Assembly (NCBI GenBank): GCA_003518885.1
Contig: DOXU01000168.1
Location: forward strand, 1-6,190
Direction of reading: 5' to 3'
Length of the DNA: 6,190 nt
Source: Oscillospiraceae bacterium
Lineage (GTDB): Bacteria > Bacillota > Clostridia > Oscillospirales > Ethanoligenentaceae
Part shown: positions 1 through 6,081 of the stretch, piece after piece
Position numbering within the stretch: position 1 is the stretch's first letter
Layout: every line of letters begins with the position of its first letter
Notes under the pieces: generated by a model
Seen by the model: the letters and a program-made list of their open reading frames with translations, nothing else
What the model was told of the DNA's origin: nothing
Databases searched by the model: none
Made by a program: the position numbers and the translations under genes

Positions 1-306
1 ATTATTGGGGGTTGGACTGTTGGAATGACCACTGTTGCAGCGGCAGATTTCACTTTCTTTTTAGCTATTCCCACAATGTTCGGCGCATCACTTTATGGAA
101 TGCATGATGCAACAGATTTGAATTTAACAGGATTTAGCATCCTTCTTTTAATTATTGGCTTTATTGTTGCATTTTTAGTTGCCTTATTTGTTGTGAAAAA
201 ATTTATTGGTTTTCTTAAAAAGAAGCCTTTACGCGTGTTCGGAAGTTATCGGATTATTGTCGGCGTAATTATGGTTGTGCTTTCATTGACACATTTGTTG
301 GTTTAA
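1..306 (+). CDS. uppP: Undecaprenyl-diphosphatase UppP (BacA family), 3' part only
   Basis: This integral membrane enzyme removes a phosphate from undecaprenyl diphosphate, regenerating the lipid carrier used for peptidoglycan and other envelope polymers; extra copies give bacitracin resistance. The frame is open from base 1 and ends at TAA 304-306, giving about 101 residues of a family that is usually near 270, so roughly the first 165-170 residues lie outside the window. The visible part opens with IIGG, which in the family directly follows the SRSGAT-type catalytic motif (here off the window). It continues with a clear family block, AAADFTFFLAIPTMFGASLY, a long hydrophobic helix (FSILLLIIGFIVAFLVALFVV) and the usual ending, with a basic KKFIGFLKKKPL stretch, FGSYRIIVG and a last membrane helix. 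The internal ATG at 25 is not the start, because family homology runs upstream of it. The gene is followed by a terminator at 344-378. Identification is by recognised family sequence and is firm. Confidence 0.93.
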   Translation: MIGGWTVGMTTVAAADFTFFLAIPTMFGASLYGMHDATDLNLTGFSILLLIIGFIVAFLVALFVVKKFIGFLKKKPLRVFGSYRIIVGVIMVVLSLTHLLV

Positions 307-343
307 GTCAATAGATTCTGGTGCTGTTGATACATAAATAAAC

Positions 344-378
344 AGCGGTACAGACTTTAAAAGTCTGTACCGCTTTTT
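344..378. terminator. Bidirectional rho-independent terminator between uppP and yjbQ
   Basis: A perfect inverted repeat pairs 344-356 (AGCGGTACAGACT) with 362-374, closing a 5-base loop; the complementarity continues into the loop. On the plus strand it is followed by TTTT within CTTTTTATTTA, fitting termination of uppP. On the minus strand the hairpin is preceded by an A-run and followed by TGTTTATTTAT, so it can also end the rnhA-desulfurase-yjbQ transcript, whose last stop codon is about 24 bases away. The convergent gene arrangement supports shared use. Confidence 0.9.
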
Positions 379-397
379 ATTTACCCTCTATTTTTTG

Positions 398-802
398 CTA
401 TCCTTCTAGGATCTTTGTATAGAAAGTACGTACACGTGGCCCATCATATTCGCAAAAATAAAGGGCTTGCCAACGGCCAAGCAAAAGGCGGCCATCATGA
501 ATGATAACGGTTTCAGATGCACCTGTCACCGTAGACTTGACATGTGCGTCTGAATTTCCCTCCAAATGCCGGTATCCAGGTAATTTGGGAAAAATACAAT
601 TCATAGCATAGCTCAAATCTGTTTTGACGTCAGGATCTGCATTTTCATTAATAGTAATACCTGCTGTGGTGTGCGGAGAAAAAATAACGCAAATCCCTTC
701 TTTGATGCCACTTTGTGTGACAAAGGCCTGTACAGCTTGGGTGATTGGTGTAAACCCAAATGAATCGGTATGCAGAGTGGTTTTCTTTAATAGTATCGCC
801 AT
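398..802 (-). CDS. yjbQ: YjbQ family protein (UPF0047), putative thiamine-phosphate synthase-like enzyme
   Basis: A small cytosolic protein of a very widespread family. E. coli YjbQ has been reported to show weak thiamine phosphate synthase activity, but the true physiological reaction of the family is not settled. At 134 residues the protein is close to the usual 130-140. The conserved blocks are all present: SPHTTAGITINENADPDV (residues 42-59), HLEGNSDAHVKS (79-90, with the conserved His79, Glu81, Asn83 and His87) and LGRWQALYFCEYDGPR (108-123, with Cys117, Glu118 and Asp120). The start ATG at 802-800 is preceded by AAAGGAGA (808-815) at good spacing. It is the last gene of the minus-strand operon, 46 bases after the cysteine desulfurase, with no terminator between them and a shared terminator just downstream. 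Family membership is firm; the enzymatic role is uncertain. Confidence 0.92.
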   Translation of the reverse strand: MAILLKKTTLHTDSFGFTPITQAVQAFVTQSGIKEGICVIFSPHTTAGITINENADPDVKTDLSYAMNCIFPKLPGYRHLEGNSDAHVKSTVTGASETVIIHDGRLLLGRWQALYFCEYDGPRVRTFYTKILEG

Positions 803-848
803 ATCTGTCTCCTTTCAATTTAAAAAGGGCCGTTCATACTTTTGCGGT

Positions 849-1997
849 TTAATAAGAAAGACTGCGCAAATGGTCAATTATTTCTCGGGTGGTCTGCATA
901 ATATAGTCAATATCTTCCGCTGTATTAATGGAATCTAAGGTTAATCGCAGAGCAGAATGGGCTTGTTTCTCAGAGAGCCCAATCGCAGTGAGCACGTGAG
1001 AGGGCTTTACTGCGCCGGTAGCGCAAGCGGAACCGGCTGATGCACAAATATTATGTTGATCCAGCAGTAAAAGCAAGCCTTCACCTTCAATATCGTCGAA
1101 TAAAATGTTTAAGTTGCCAGGCAGTCTCTTTTCTGGATGCCCGTTTAAATGAGTATGCGGAATAGCAAGCAGTCCCTCTTGTAGACGGTTGCGAAGTGTG
1201 CGTACATAAGCTGATGTTGTAGGGATTGATTCGCATGCGCGCGAGATAGCTTCACCTAGTCCGACAATGCCCGGGACATTTTCTGTTCCTGCACGCCGAC
1301 CGCGTTCTTGGGAGCCACCTTCAATCAGGTTAGGAAATCGCAGGCCTTTTCGAATATACAATGCTCCAATACCTTTTGGTCCGTGAAATTTATGGGACGA
1401 TAAAGAAAGAAGATCGATGTGATCCGCTTGCACGTCAATTGGAACATGACCGACGGCCTGAACAGCATCCGTATGAAAAAGGATGCCTTGTTCGTGGCAT
1501 ATTTGAGCAAGAGCAGGAATAGGCTCCAATGTGCCAATTTCGTTGTTGGCATACATGACGCTGACGAGCGTTGTATCTGGCTGAATGGCGGCTTTTAAGG
1601 ACTCCGGCGTGATAATACCATATGCATCCGGTTGTAGATAAGTTATTGAAAATCCTTCTTTTTCAAGAGCATTTGCCGTGTGTAAAATAGCATGATGCTC
1701 AATAGCGGTGGTGATGATGTGCCGCCCTTTTTTAGCCTGAGCATGTGCGATGCCCCGTAGGGCCCAGTTATCAGATTCTGATCCGCCGGAGGTAAAGAAG
1801 ATTTCGTCAAGATGGGCATGCAGTGCTTTAGCCGTCTGGCGGCGCGCTTTGTCCACGCCCTCTCTGGCGGCACGTCCAATGGAGTAGATACTGGAGGGAT
1901 TCCCGGATTTTTCGATGAAATAGGGAAGCATTTGTTCCAGCACTTCTGGAGAAACGGCAGTTGTTGCCGCATTATCTGCATAAACAGTTTTCGACAT
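849..1997 (-). CDS. Class I cysteine desulfurase (NifS/IscS-like), PLP-dependent
   Basis: It converts L-cysteine to L-alanine, carrying the sulfur as a persulfide on an active-site cysteine for delivery to Fe-S cluster scaffolds, tRNA thiolation or cofactor synthesis. The 382 residues contain the fold-type I aminotransferase landmarks: YADNAATT at the N-terminus (6-13), TSGGSESDN (69-77), AIEHHA with the PLP-stacking His101, YANNEIGT (149-156), HTDAVQAVG with Asp177 and Gln180, and SSHKFHGPKG in which Lys203 should form the Schiff base. GRRAGTEN (233-240) follows, then the catalytic loop ASAGSACATG with Cys325 as the persulfide carrier. The short catalytic loop places it in the NifS/IscS group rather than the SufS group. 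It is about 20 residues shorter than E. coli IscS, ending soon after the last conserved helix. The start ATG at 1997-1995 has GGAG at 2006-2009 as ribosome binding site. It is the middle gene of the operon after rnhA (83 bases away). The partner that receives the sulfur is not encoded nearby, so nifS versus iscS is left open. Confidence 0.95.
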   Translation of the reverse strand: MSKTVYADNAATTAVSPEVLEQMLPYFIEKSGNPSSIYSIGRAAREGVDKARRQTAKALHAHLDEIFFTSGGSESDNWALRGIAHAQAKKGRHIITTAIEHHAILHTANALEKEGFSITYLQPDAYGIITPESLKAAIQPDTTLVSVMYANNEIGTLEPIPALAQICHEQGILFHTDAVQAVGHVPIDVQADHIDLLSLSSHKFHGPKGIGALYIRKGLRFPNLIEGGSQERGRRAGTENVPGIVGLGEAISRACESIPTTSAYVRTLRNRLQEGLLAIPHTHLNGHPEKRLPGNLNILFDDIEGEGLLLLLDQHNICASAGSACATGAVKPSHVLTAIGLSEKQAHSALRLTLDSINTAEDIDYIMQTTREIIDHLRSLSY

Positions 1998-2080
1998 GAT
2001 TCACGCTCCAATCTGCCGCTTTTATGCGACAGGCCGAACTTTGATGAAAATTCGGCGATTTATACTGTAAAATTTATCAT

Positions 2081-2530
2081 TTATTGAAAACGGCAGGCTG
2101 CCTCTACGGCCAGGGCATCGCATCTTTCGTTTTCTGGGTGGCCTGCGTGCCCTTTTACCCAAATTAGCTGTACATCGTGTATCTCCAAAAGGGCAAGTAA
2201 ATTTTCCCATAGCTCCTTATTGAGGGCGGGCGATTTGTCGCTTTTTCTCCAGCCGTTCGCGCGCCATTTTTTGGCCCATCCCTTTTCAATGCCATTCACC
2301 ACATATTTTGAATCACTATAAAGCGTAATATCGCAAGGTTCTTTTAAACAAGAGAGACCAGCAATAACACCCGATAGTTCCATACGGTTATTTGTTGTGG
2401 AAGGTGCACCCCCAGAAAGCTCTTTCTCATGTGATCCAAAGCGCAGGATAGCACCATAACCGCCGGGACCCGGATTGCCTTTACAGGCACCATCTGTGAA
2501 AATATCAACGTGTTTACGTTTGGATTGCAT
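2081..2530 (-). CDS. rnhA: Ribonuclease HI (type 1 RNase H)
   Basis: A cytosolic endonuclease that cuts the RNA strand of RNA-DNA hybrids, removing R-loops and helping clear primers. The 149 residues match the E. coli RNase HI length (155). The four acidic metal ligands are in place: Asp13 in [15 protein letters not shown], Glu51 in NNRMEL, Asp73 in [11 protein letters not shown] and Asp138 in NERCDALA. The assisting His128 lies in [12 protein letters not shown]. The basic protrusion ([18 protein letters not shown], residues 84-101), which grips the hybrid in E. coli-type enzymes, is present; there is no N-terminal hybrid-binding domain. The ATG at 2530-2528 follows a strong AGGAGGG (2535-2541) at 4 bases. 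This is the first gene of the minus-strand operon, about 45 bases downstream of a good promoter. Confidence 0.96.
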   Translation of the reverse strand: MQSKRKHVDIFTDGACKGNPGPGGYGAILRFGSHEKELSGGAPSTTNNRMELSGVIAGLSCLKEPCDITLYSDSKYVVNGIEKGWAKKWRANGWRKSDKSPALNKELWENLLALLEIHDVQLIWVKGHAGHPENERCDALAVEAACRFQ

Positions 2531-2574
2531 GTTTCCCTCCTGTAACTACATGGATGCCTTCCGTTCTCTTTCCT

Positions 2575-2603
2575 ATTGTACCAAATGTGCGAATGGGGTT
2601 CAA
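2575..2603 (-). promoter_or_regulatory. Sigma-A-type promoter for the rnhA operon
   Basis: Read on the minus strand, TTGAAC (2603-2598) and TACAAT (2580-2575) are separated by exactly 17 bases, giving 4 of 6 and 5 of 6 matches to the vegetative consensus. The predicted transcript would start near 2568, leaving a leader of about 40 bases before the rnhA ATG, with the ribosome binding site inside it. Position and quality make it the likely driver of all three minus-strand genes. Confidence 0.72.
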
Positions 2604-2618
2604 CGGAGAAATATTTTT

Positions 2619-2645
2619 TTGCCAAACAGAATATCCATATATAAA
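2619..2645 (+). promoter_or_regulatory. Candidate promoter with overlapping dyad upstream of the ZIP transporter
   Basis: TTGCCA (2619-2624) and TATAAA (2640-2645) are 15 bases apart, shorter than the ideal 17, so the promoter would be weak or regulator-dependent. The -10 box lies between the arms of a small inverted repeat, TATCC (2632-2636) and GGATA (2646-2650). This is the sort of place where a metal-responsive repressor could bind, but the repeat does not match a Zur, Fur or MntR box that I recognise. Confidence 0.35.
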
Positions 2646-2675
2646 GGATAAAGGATTTCTTGGAGGGATAAACAC

Positions 2676-3443
2676 ATGCAAGCGGTTTCTCAGGCATTCT
2701 TATTAACAATGGGCGCAGGGCTTGCTACAGCAGTTGGTAGCCTGACAATCTTATTTTCTAAAAAGGAAAACAAGCGGTTTCTTGCATTTTCACTGGGTGT
2801 AGCGGCTGGGGTTATGATTTTCGTTTCCATTGGTGATCTTTTGCCAGAGGCAAAAAAATACCTAGCTGTTTCTTTACCAAAATGGCAGGCTAATTTTATG
2901 GCATTGTGTTTTCTTGGTATCGGGATTTTTTGCGCATTTGGTATTGATCGCCTTTTACCCCATTTTCAAAAAATAACAGGAGGGGCACGTTCAAATTCTT
3001 TGGCACGCGTTGGGATGGTGACGGCGGTAGCGGTTACTTTGCATAACCTTCCAGAGGGAATGGCAACGTTTCTTGCAGGGTATACCAGTTTGCAAATTGG
3101 TCTGCCAGTTGCTGTTTCTATTGCCTTGCATAATATTCCAGAGGGAATTGCAGTTGCTGCCCCTATTTATTATGGGACTGGAAAGCGTGCCAAGGCCTTT
3201 GTGCTTTCTGTGCTTTCTGGTCTTTCTGAACCGCTCGGGGCGGTACTTGCTTTCACTTTTCTGCGTCCATTTTTGACATCAGCCACGCTGGGCATATTAT
3301 TTGCATGGGTATCTGGAATTATGCTGTATCTTTCTTTTGCGGAATTGCTTCCTGCGGCGGAGGAAAGTAAACATACAGGGTTTGCAGTGCTAGGAATTTT
3401 CGGTGGGATTTCCTTTATGCAATTGGCACTAATTTGGTTCTAG
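2676..3443 (+). CDS. zupT: ZIP family divalent metal transporter (ZupT-like)
   Basis: An inner-membrane carrier that brings zinc, and in related proteins also iron, manganese or cobalt, into the cytoplasm. The 255 residues match the length of E. coli ZupT (257). About eight hydrophobic segments can be seen, at roughly 4-26, 35-55, 73-92, 113-135, 139-162, 173-195, 203-222 and 232-254. The two signature metal-binding helices are intact: HNLPEGMA (His123, Asn124, Glu127) and HNIPEGIAVA (His152, Asn153, Glu156). Glu185 in GLSEPLGA is the further conserved acidic residue. The stretch near residues 96-109 between helices 3 and 4 is short, with one histidine and no histidine-rich loop. The ATG at 2676 follows GGAGGG (2662-2667) at 8 bases. 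The gene is divergent from rnhA and 141 bases before the next gene on the same strand. I see no GC-rich terminator after it, so read-through is possible. Metal preference cannot be told from the sequence. Confidence 0.92.
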   Translation: MQAVSQAFLLTMGAGLATAVGSLTILFSKKENKRFLAFSLGVAAGVMIFVSIGDLLPEAKKYLAVSLPKWQANFMALCFLGIGIFCAFGIDRLLPHFQKITGGARSNSLARVGMVTAVAVTLHNLPEGMATFLAGYTSLQIGLPVAVSIALHNIPEGIAVAAPIYYGTGKRAKAFVLSVLSGLSEPLGAVLAFTFLRPFLTSATLGILFAWVSGIMLYLSFAELLPAAEESKHTGFAVLGIFGGISFMQLALIWF

Positions 3444-3584
3444 AATGGCGAATGTTATTGAATTATCAATAAAATTTATTTTAGATGCGCATACTAAGAG
3501 GTAAGTGAACTTATATAAAAAGGAAGGCCGAGAGATTTTTAAAATTTCATTCACTCATTATCAATTTATGGAGAGGTGTCGGAT

Positions 3585-5909
3585 ATGGAAGCCGTCATTA
3601 TGGCAGGAGGGGAAGGTACGCGCCTACGTCCGTTGACTTGCGACCGGCCAAAACCCATGGTGCACCTTTGTGGTAGGCCAGTGCTTGATTATATATTAGA
3701 ATTGTTAGCACAAAATGGTATTACGAAAGCAACGATTTCCCTGCGTTATCTATCGGATAGGATTTCTTCTGCATACCCTAATCAACGATTTGCTGGCATC
3801 TCCCTGCGTTTTGTGGAAGAGGATAAACCGCTTGGCACGGCCGGAAGTGTGCGGGGTGCTATACAAAATGCGGATGAACCGATATTGGTTATGAGTGGAG
3901 ATGCCTTATGTGACTTTGATTTACGATCGGCAATTCAATTTCATAAGGAAAAGAAAGCGGCTGCGACCTTAATACTTTCACGTGTGGCAGATCCACGCGA
4001 ATATGGTTTGGTTGTGACGGACCCTTCGGGTGCCGTACGTGGTTTCTTGGAAAAACCGGGTTGGGGGCAGGCGGTTACGGATGCCGTGAATACCGGTATT
4101 TATATTCTTTCAAAACAGGCACTTTCACTCATTCCACAGAATAGAGAGTTCGATTTTGGAAAAGATTTATTTCCCTTAATGCTGCAAAAGTCAATGCCAC
4201 TTTTTGGCTTTGGTGTCAAAGGGTATTGGTGCGATATCGGAGATATTCGCGCTTATGCACAGAGTCAATTTGATCTTTTGGATAAGAAAGTTTCCACGCA
4301 TCTTGACCAGGCAGAACGAAATGGTATTTATGCAGACGTTCCTCTACCGGCAGGAAAATACACGATACATCCTCCTGTCTATATAGGAAAACAAGTGACT
4401 ATCGGGGAAGGCGCTGTTGTTGGTCCTTATGCCGTTTTGGACGATGGAAGTACAGTAGGCGATTATACAACGCTTCGACGTTCCATTCTGTTACCTGGTG
4501 CTTATGTTAGTATGCGCTGCGAATTGCGCGGTGTATTAATTTGTGCAGGCGCCTCTTTAGGTGCTCACGTGGAAGCGTATGAAAATGTGGTAGTAGGAAC
4601 TAATGCAAAAATAGGACGTGGTGCTCGTCTTTTGCCTGGCGTACGAATTTGGCCAGAAAAGGTGGTGGAGGACGGAGCGCACGTCTCACGGAATATAAAG
4701 TCAGGTAGTGCAAGACGAGGCTTTTTTGATGATGATGGAATCACAGGAGAAGTCGGCATCGATCTCACTCCCGATTTTTGTGCCAAGTTGGGTGCAGTGG
4801 CGGGAGAAACAGTGGGGGAGAAATTCCTGATTGTTGGAGATGATGGCAGTAATGTGGGAAAAGCACTAAAACAGGCATTATCTGCAGGTGCTTTGTCGGC
4901 AGGAGCTCGTGTGCTTGACAGTGGAAGCACTTTCGAATCCCAGTTCTTATTCGAATCCGTTTTTTGTAAGGCGGGAATGGGAATTTTTGCACGTTCTTCT
5001 GGAGCAAAGGCGGTGTTGCGGCTTTGTGACGCAAACGGACTGCCTTTGTGCAGAAAATGGGAACGAAATATGGAAATTAAGCTTTATTCCGGAGAAATTC
5101 GTCGCTGTACTCCACAAGAGTATGGACACCCAGAAGAAATGTCTGGCATAGGGGCCCTGTATGCACGGGCATTGACAAATTTAGCGCCCAATGGCCTGAT
5201 GGGTACATTAACATTGGTTAAAACGGGGAATAGACAGATCAGAAATTGTTTGGAGGCGGTGTTGCACCAGCTTTCCTGCTATGCTGGTGGTTCCATTCGT
5301 TTTCATTTATCTATGGCAGGAGATCAGGCCTCTTTTTTCGATGAAGGGGAGAATTACATTTCTCCTTTGCATACTTTAGCGCTTGGTTGCATTGTTGCGT
5401 TTGAGGCTGGGGAAGACGTGGCGTTACCATTTAGTGCACCACGTTCATTGGATGAGGTGGCAGAGCGTTATGGAAGGCGAATCCATCGGTATCTTTCTTG
5501 CCCGGCGGATTCGTCGGATCAAGAGGCGCGCGCGTTGGCAGCTAAACAGCCATGGGTTCGTGATGGCTTGCAAAATGGAATTCGTATTCTGTATTATATG
5601 AAGGAAAAAAATATTCTCCTAAAAAATTTAGCAAAAAAATTGCCATCGTTTGCGGTCTCGACTCGTTCTATTCCTGTTAATGGAAACCCTGGAAAACTCC
5701 TTCGTGCATTTGATGTAGAGGATACAGTGAACGGGAATGGAGAAGGCGTGCTTTTATCACGTCCACACGGAAAAGTGTTGATTAGTCCACTCAAGCGTGG
5801 AAATGGATTGCGGATTCTTGCAGAGGCCAAAAACATGGAAGTGGCAGATGAACTTTGTCTGTCTTTGCAAAAAGAACTTGCCCTGAGGGGTAACCTTGAC
5901 AAGAAATAA
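3585..5909 (+). CDS. Sugar-1-phosphate nucleotidyltransferase fused to beta-helix and degenerate phosphohexomutase domain (mannose-1-phosphate guanylyltransferase-like)
   Basis: The N-terminal part should make an NDP-sugar (GDP-mannose or a relative) from NTP and a sugar 1-phosphate, for envelope glycans. From the ATG at 3585 it has 774 residues. Residues 1-235 are the nucleotidyltransferase: AGGEGTRLRPLT (7-18) with Lys23 in RPKPM, MSGDALCDFD (Asp106 as metal ligand), FLEKPG (154-159), VNTGIYIL (168-175) and GYWCDIGDIRAY (213-224). Residues about 249-371 are hexapeptide left-handed beta-helix repeats. Residues about 385-774 resemble a phosphoglucomutase/phosphomannomutase, beginning GITGEVGIDLTPDF, but the catalytic serine loop, DGDxDR metal loop and phosphate-binding loop are not recognisable, so this part is probably not a working mutase. 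An upstream in-frame GTG at 3576 lies inside the GGAGAGG ribosome binding site (3570-3576), so ATG 3585, 8 bases after it, is the better start. A weak candidate promoter is TTGAAT (3458-3463), 17 bases before TTAGAT. The sugar and nucleotide are not determined. Confidence 0.88.
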   Translation: MEAVIMAGGEGTRLRPLTCDRPKPMVHLCGRPVLDYILELLAQNGITKATISLRYLSDRISSAYPNQRFAGISLRFVEEDKPLGTAGSVRGAIQNADEPILVMSGDALCDFDLRSAIQFHKEKKAAATLILSRVADPREYGLVVTDPSGAVRGFLEKPGWGQAVTDAVNTGIYILSKQALSLIPQNREFDFGKDLFPLMLQKSMPLFGFGVKGYWCDIGDIRAYAQSQFDLLDKKVSTHLDQAERNGIYADVPLPAGKYTIHPPVYIGKQVTIGEGAVVGPYAVLDDGSTVGDYTTLRRSILLPGAYVSMRCELRGVLICAGASLGAHVEAYENVVVGTNAKIGRGARLLPGVRIWPEKVVEDGAHVSRNIKSGSARRGFFDDDGITGEVGIDLTPDFCAKLGAVAGETVGEKFLIVGDDGSNVGKALKQALSAGALSAGARVLDSGSTFESQFLFESVFCKAGMGIFARSSGAKAVLRLCDANGLPLCRKWERNMEIKLYSGEIRRCTPQEYGHPEEMSGIGALYARALTNLAPNGLMGTLTLVKTGNRQIRNCLEAVLHQLSCYAGGSIRFHLSMAGDQASFFDEGENYISPLHTLALGCIVAFEAGEDVALPFSAPRSLDEVAERYGRRIHRYLSCPADSSDQEARALAAKQPWVRDGLQNGIRILYYMKEKNILLKNLAKKLPSFAVSTRSIPVNGNPGKLLRAFDVEDTVNGNGEGVLLSRPHGKVLISPLKRGNGLRILAEAKNMEVADELCLSLQKELALRGNLDKK
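4737..5909 (+). other. Degenerate phosphohexomutase-like domain of the fusion protein
   Basis: This is residues 385-774 of the fusion. The fold is recognisable: LIVGDDGSNVGKAL (415-428) matches the mutase VGxDxRxSS strand-helix, and SAGARVLDSGS (438-448) and DANGLPLCRKWERNMEIKL (482-500) match the usual NGI..ErkIE region. RRIHRYLS and the closing RILAEA (743-748) fit domains 3 and 4. The TASHNP phosphoserine loop is replaced by GIFARSSGAKA (466-476), the DGDxDR loop by SMAGDQASFFDE (576-587) and the RPSGTEP loop by SPLKRGNG (734-741). Related bacterial fusions are known to carry similarly altered mutase domains; a regulatory or structural role is an inference. Confidence 0.7.
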
Positions 5910-6051
5910 GAAAAAGAATATACTGCAACTAGTAATTGTGTCCGGCTTTATATTTTTAGCCCGCTTTATGGGTAGCAGCGGAATAAACGGGGGCGTTCGT
6001 GTGCGTTTGGCAGACGCCTCCGTTGTGTTACCGCTTTTTCTGTTATATTGA
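5896..6051 (+). CDS. Possible small membrane peptide, TTG start, coupled to the upstream gene (doubtful)
   Basis: A 51-codon frame starts at TTG 5896, overlaps the last four codons and the stop of the fusion gene in another frame, and ends at TGA 6049-6051. GAGGGG (5885-5890) sits 5 bases before the TTG, which would allow translational coupling. The peptide has a basic start (TRNKKKN), one hydrophobic stretch (ILQLVIVSGFIFLARF, residues 9-24) and a second hydrophobic end (VVLPLFLLY), consistent with a small inner-membrane protein. I recognise no family. Against it, the distal third coincides with a strong terminator hairpin, and a frame of this length arises by chance reasonably often. It could also be the remnant of a longer membrane protein gene. 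Confidence 0.28.
   Translation: MTRNKKKNILQLVIVSGFIFLARFMGSSGINGGVRVRLADASVVLPLFLLY
5977..6039 (+). terminator. Intrinsic terminator after the nucleotidyltransferase fusion gene
   Basis: The inner stem pairs AACGGGGGCGT (5986-5996) with ACGCCTCCGTT (6014-6024): 11 pairs including one G-T wobble, around a 17-base loop. An outer stem pairs AGCGG (5977-5981) with CCGCT (6031-6035), with small internal bulges between, and closes directly onto TTTTT (6035-6039). The U-tract is next to the outer stem, so both layers probably form. It lies about 70 bases past the fusion gene stop and should end that transcript. Confidence 0.72.
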
Positions 6052-6052
6052 A

Positions 6053-6068
6053 ATTTATTTAAATAAAT
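6053..6068. repeat. Perfect 16-base AT-only palindrome
   Basis: ATTTATTTAAATAAAT is a perfect palindrome lying just after the terminator U-tract. Its composition makes a stable hairpin unlikely. It could be a protein-binding site for a gene beyond the window or a chance product of AT-rich intergenic DNA; nothing in the sequence decides. Confidence 0.4.
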
Positions 6069-6081
6069 GAACTGATTGGAT

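Noticed and set aside
25..306. A complete 93-residue protein starting at ATG 25
   Set aside because: UppP family sequence (IIGG) continues upstream of the ATG in the same frame to base 1, so this is an internal methionine of a truncated gene.
2059..2088. Internal promoter for the desulfurase gene on the minus strand (TATAAA at 2064-2059)
   Set aside because: The best -35 candidate, TTCAAT at 18 bases, matches only 3 of 6 positions in AT-rich DNA; too weak to list as a feature.
3512..3519. TATATAAA as a second -10 box before the fusion gene
   Set aside because: No acceptable -35 hexamer lies 16-18 bases upstream.
4565..5129. Overlapping minus-strand frames inside the fusion gene
   Set aside because: They are shadows of the strongly supported plus-strand gene; their Pro, Ser and Thr-rich composition is what antisense reading of such a gene gives.
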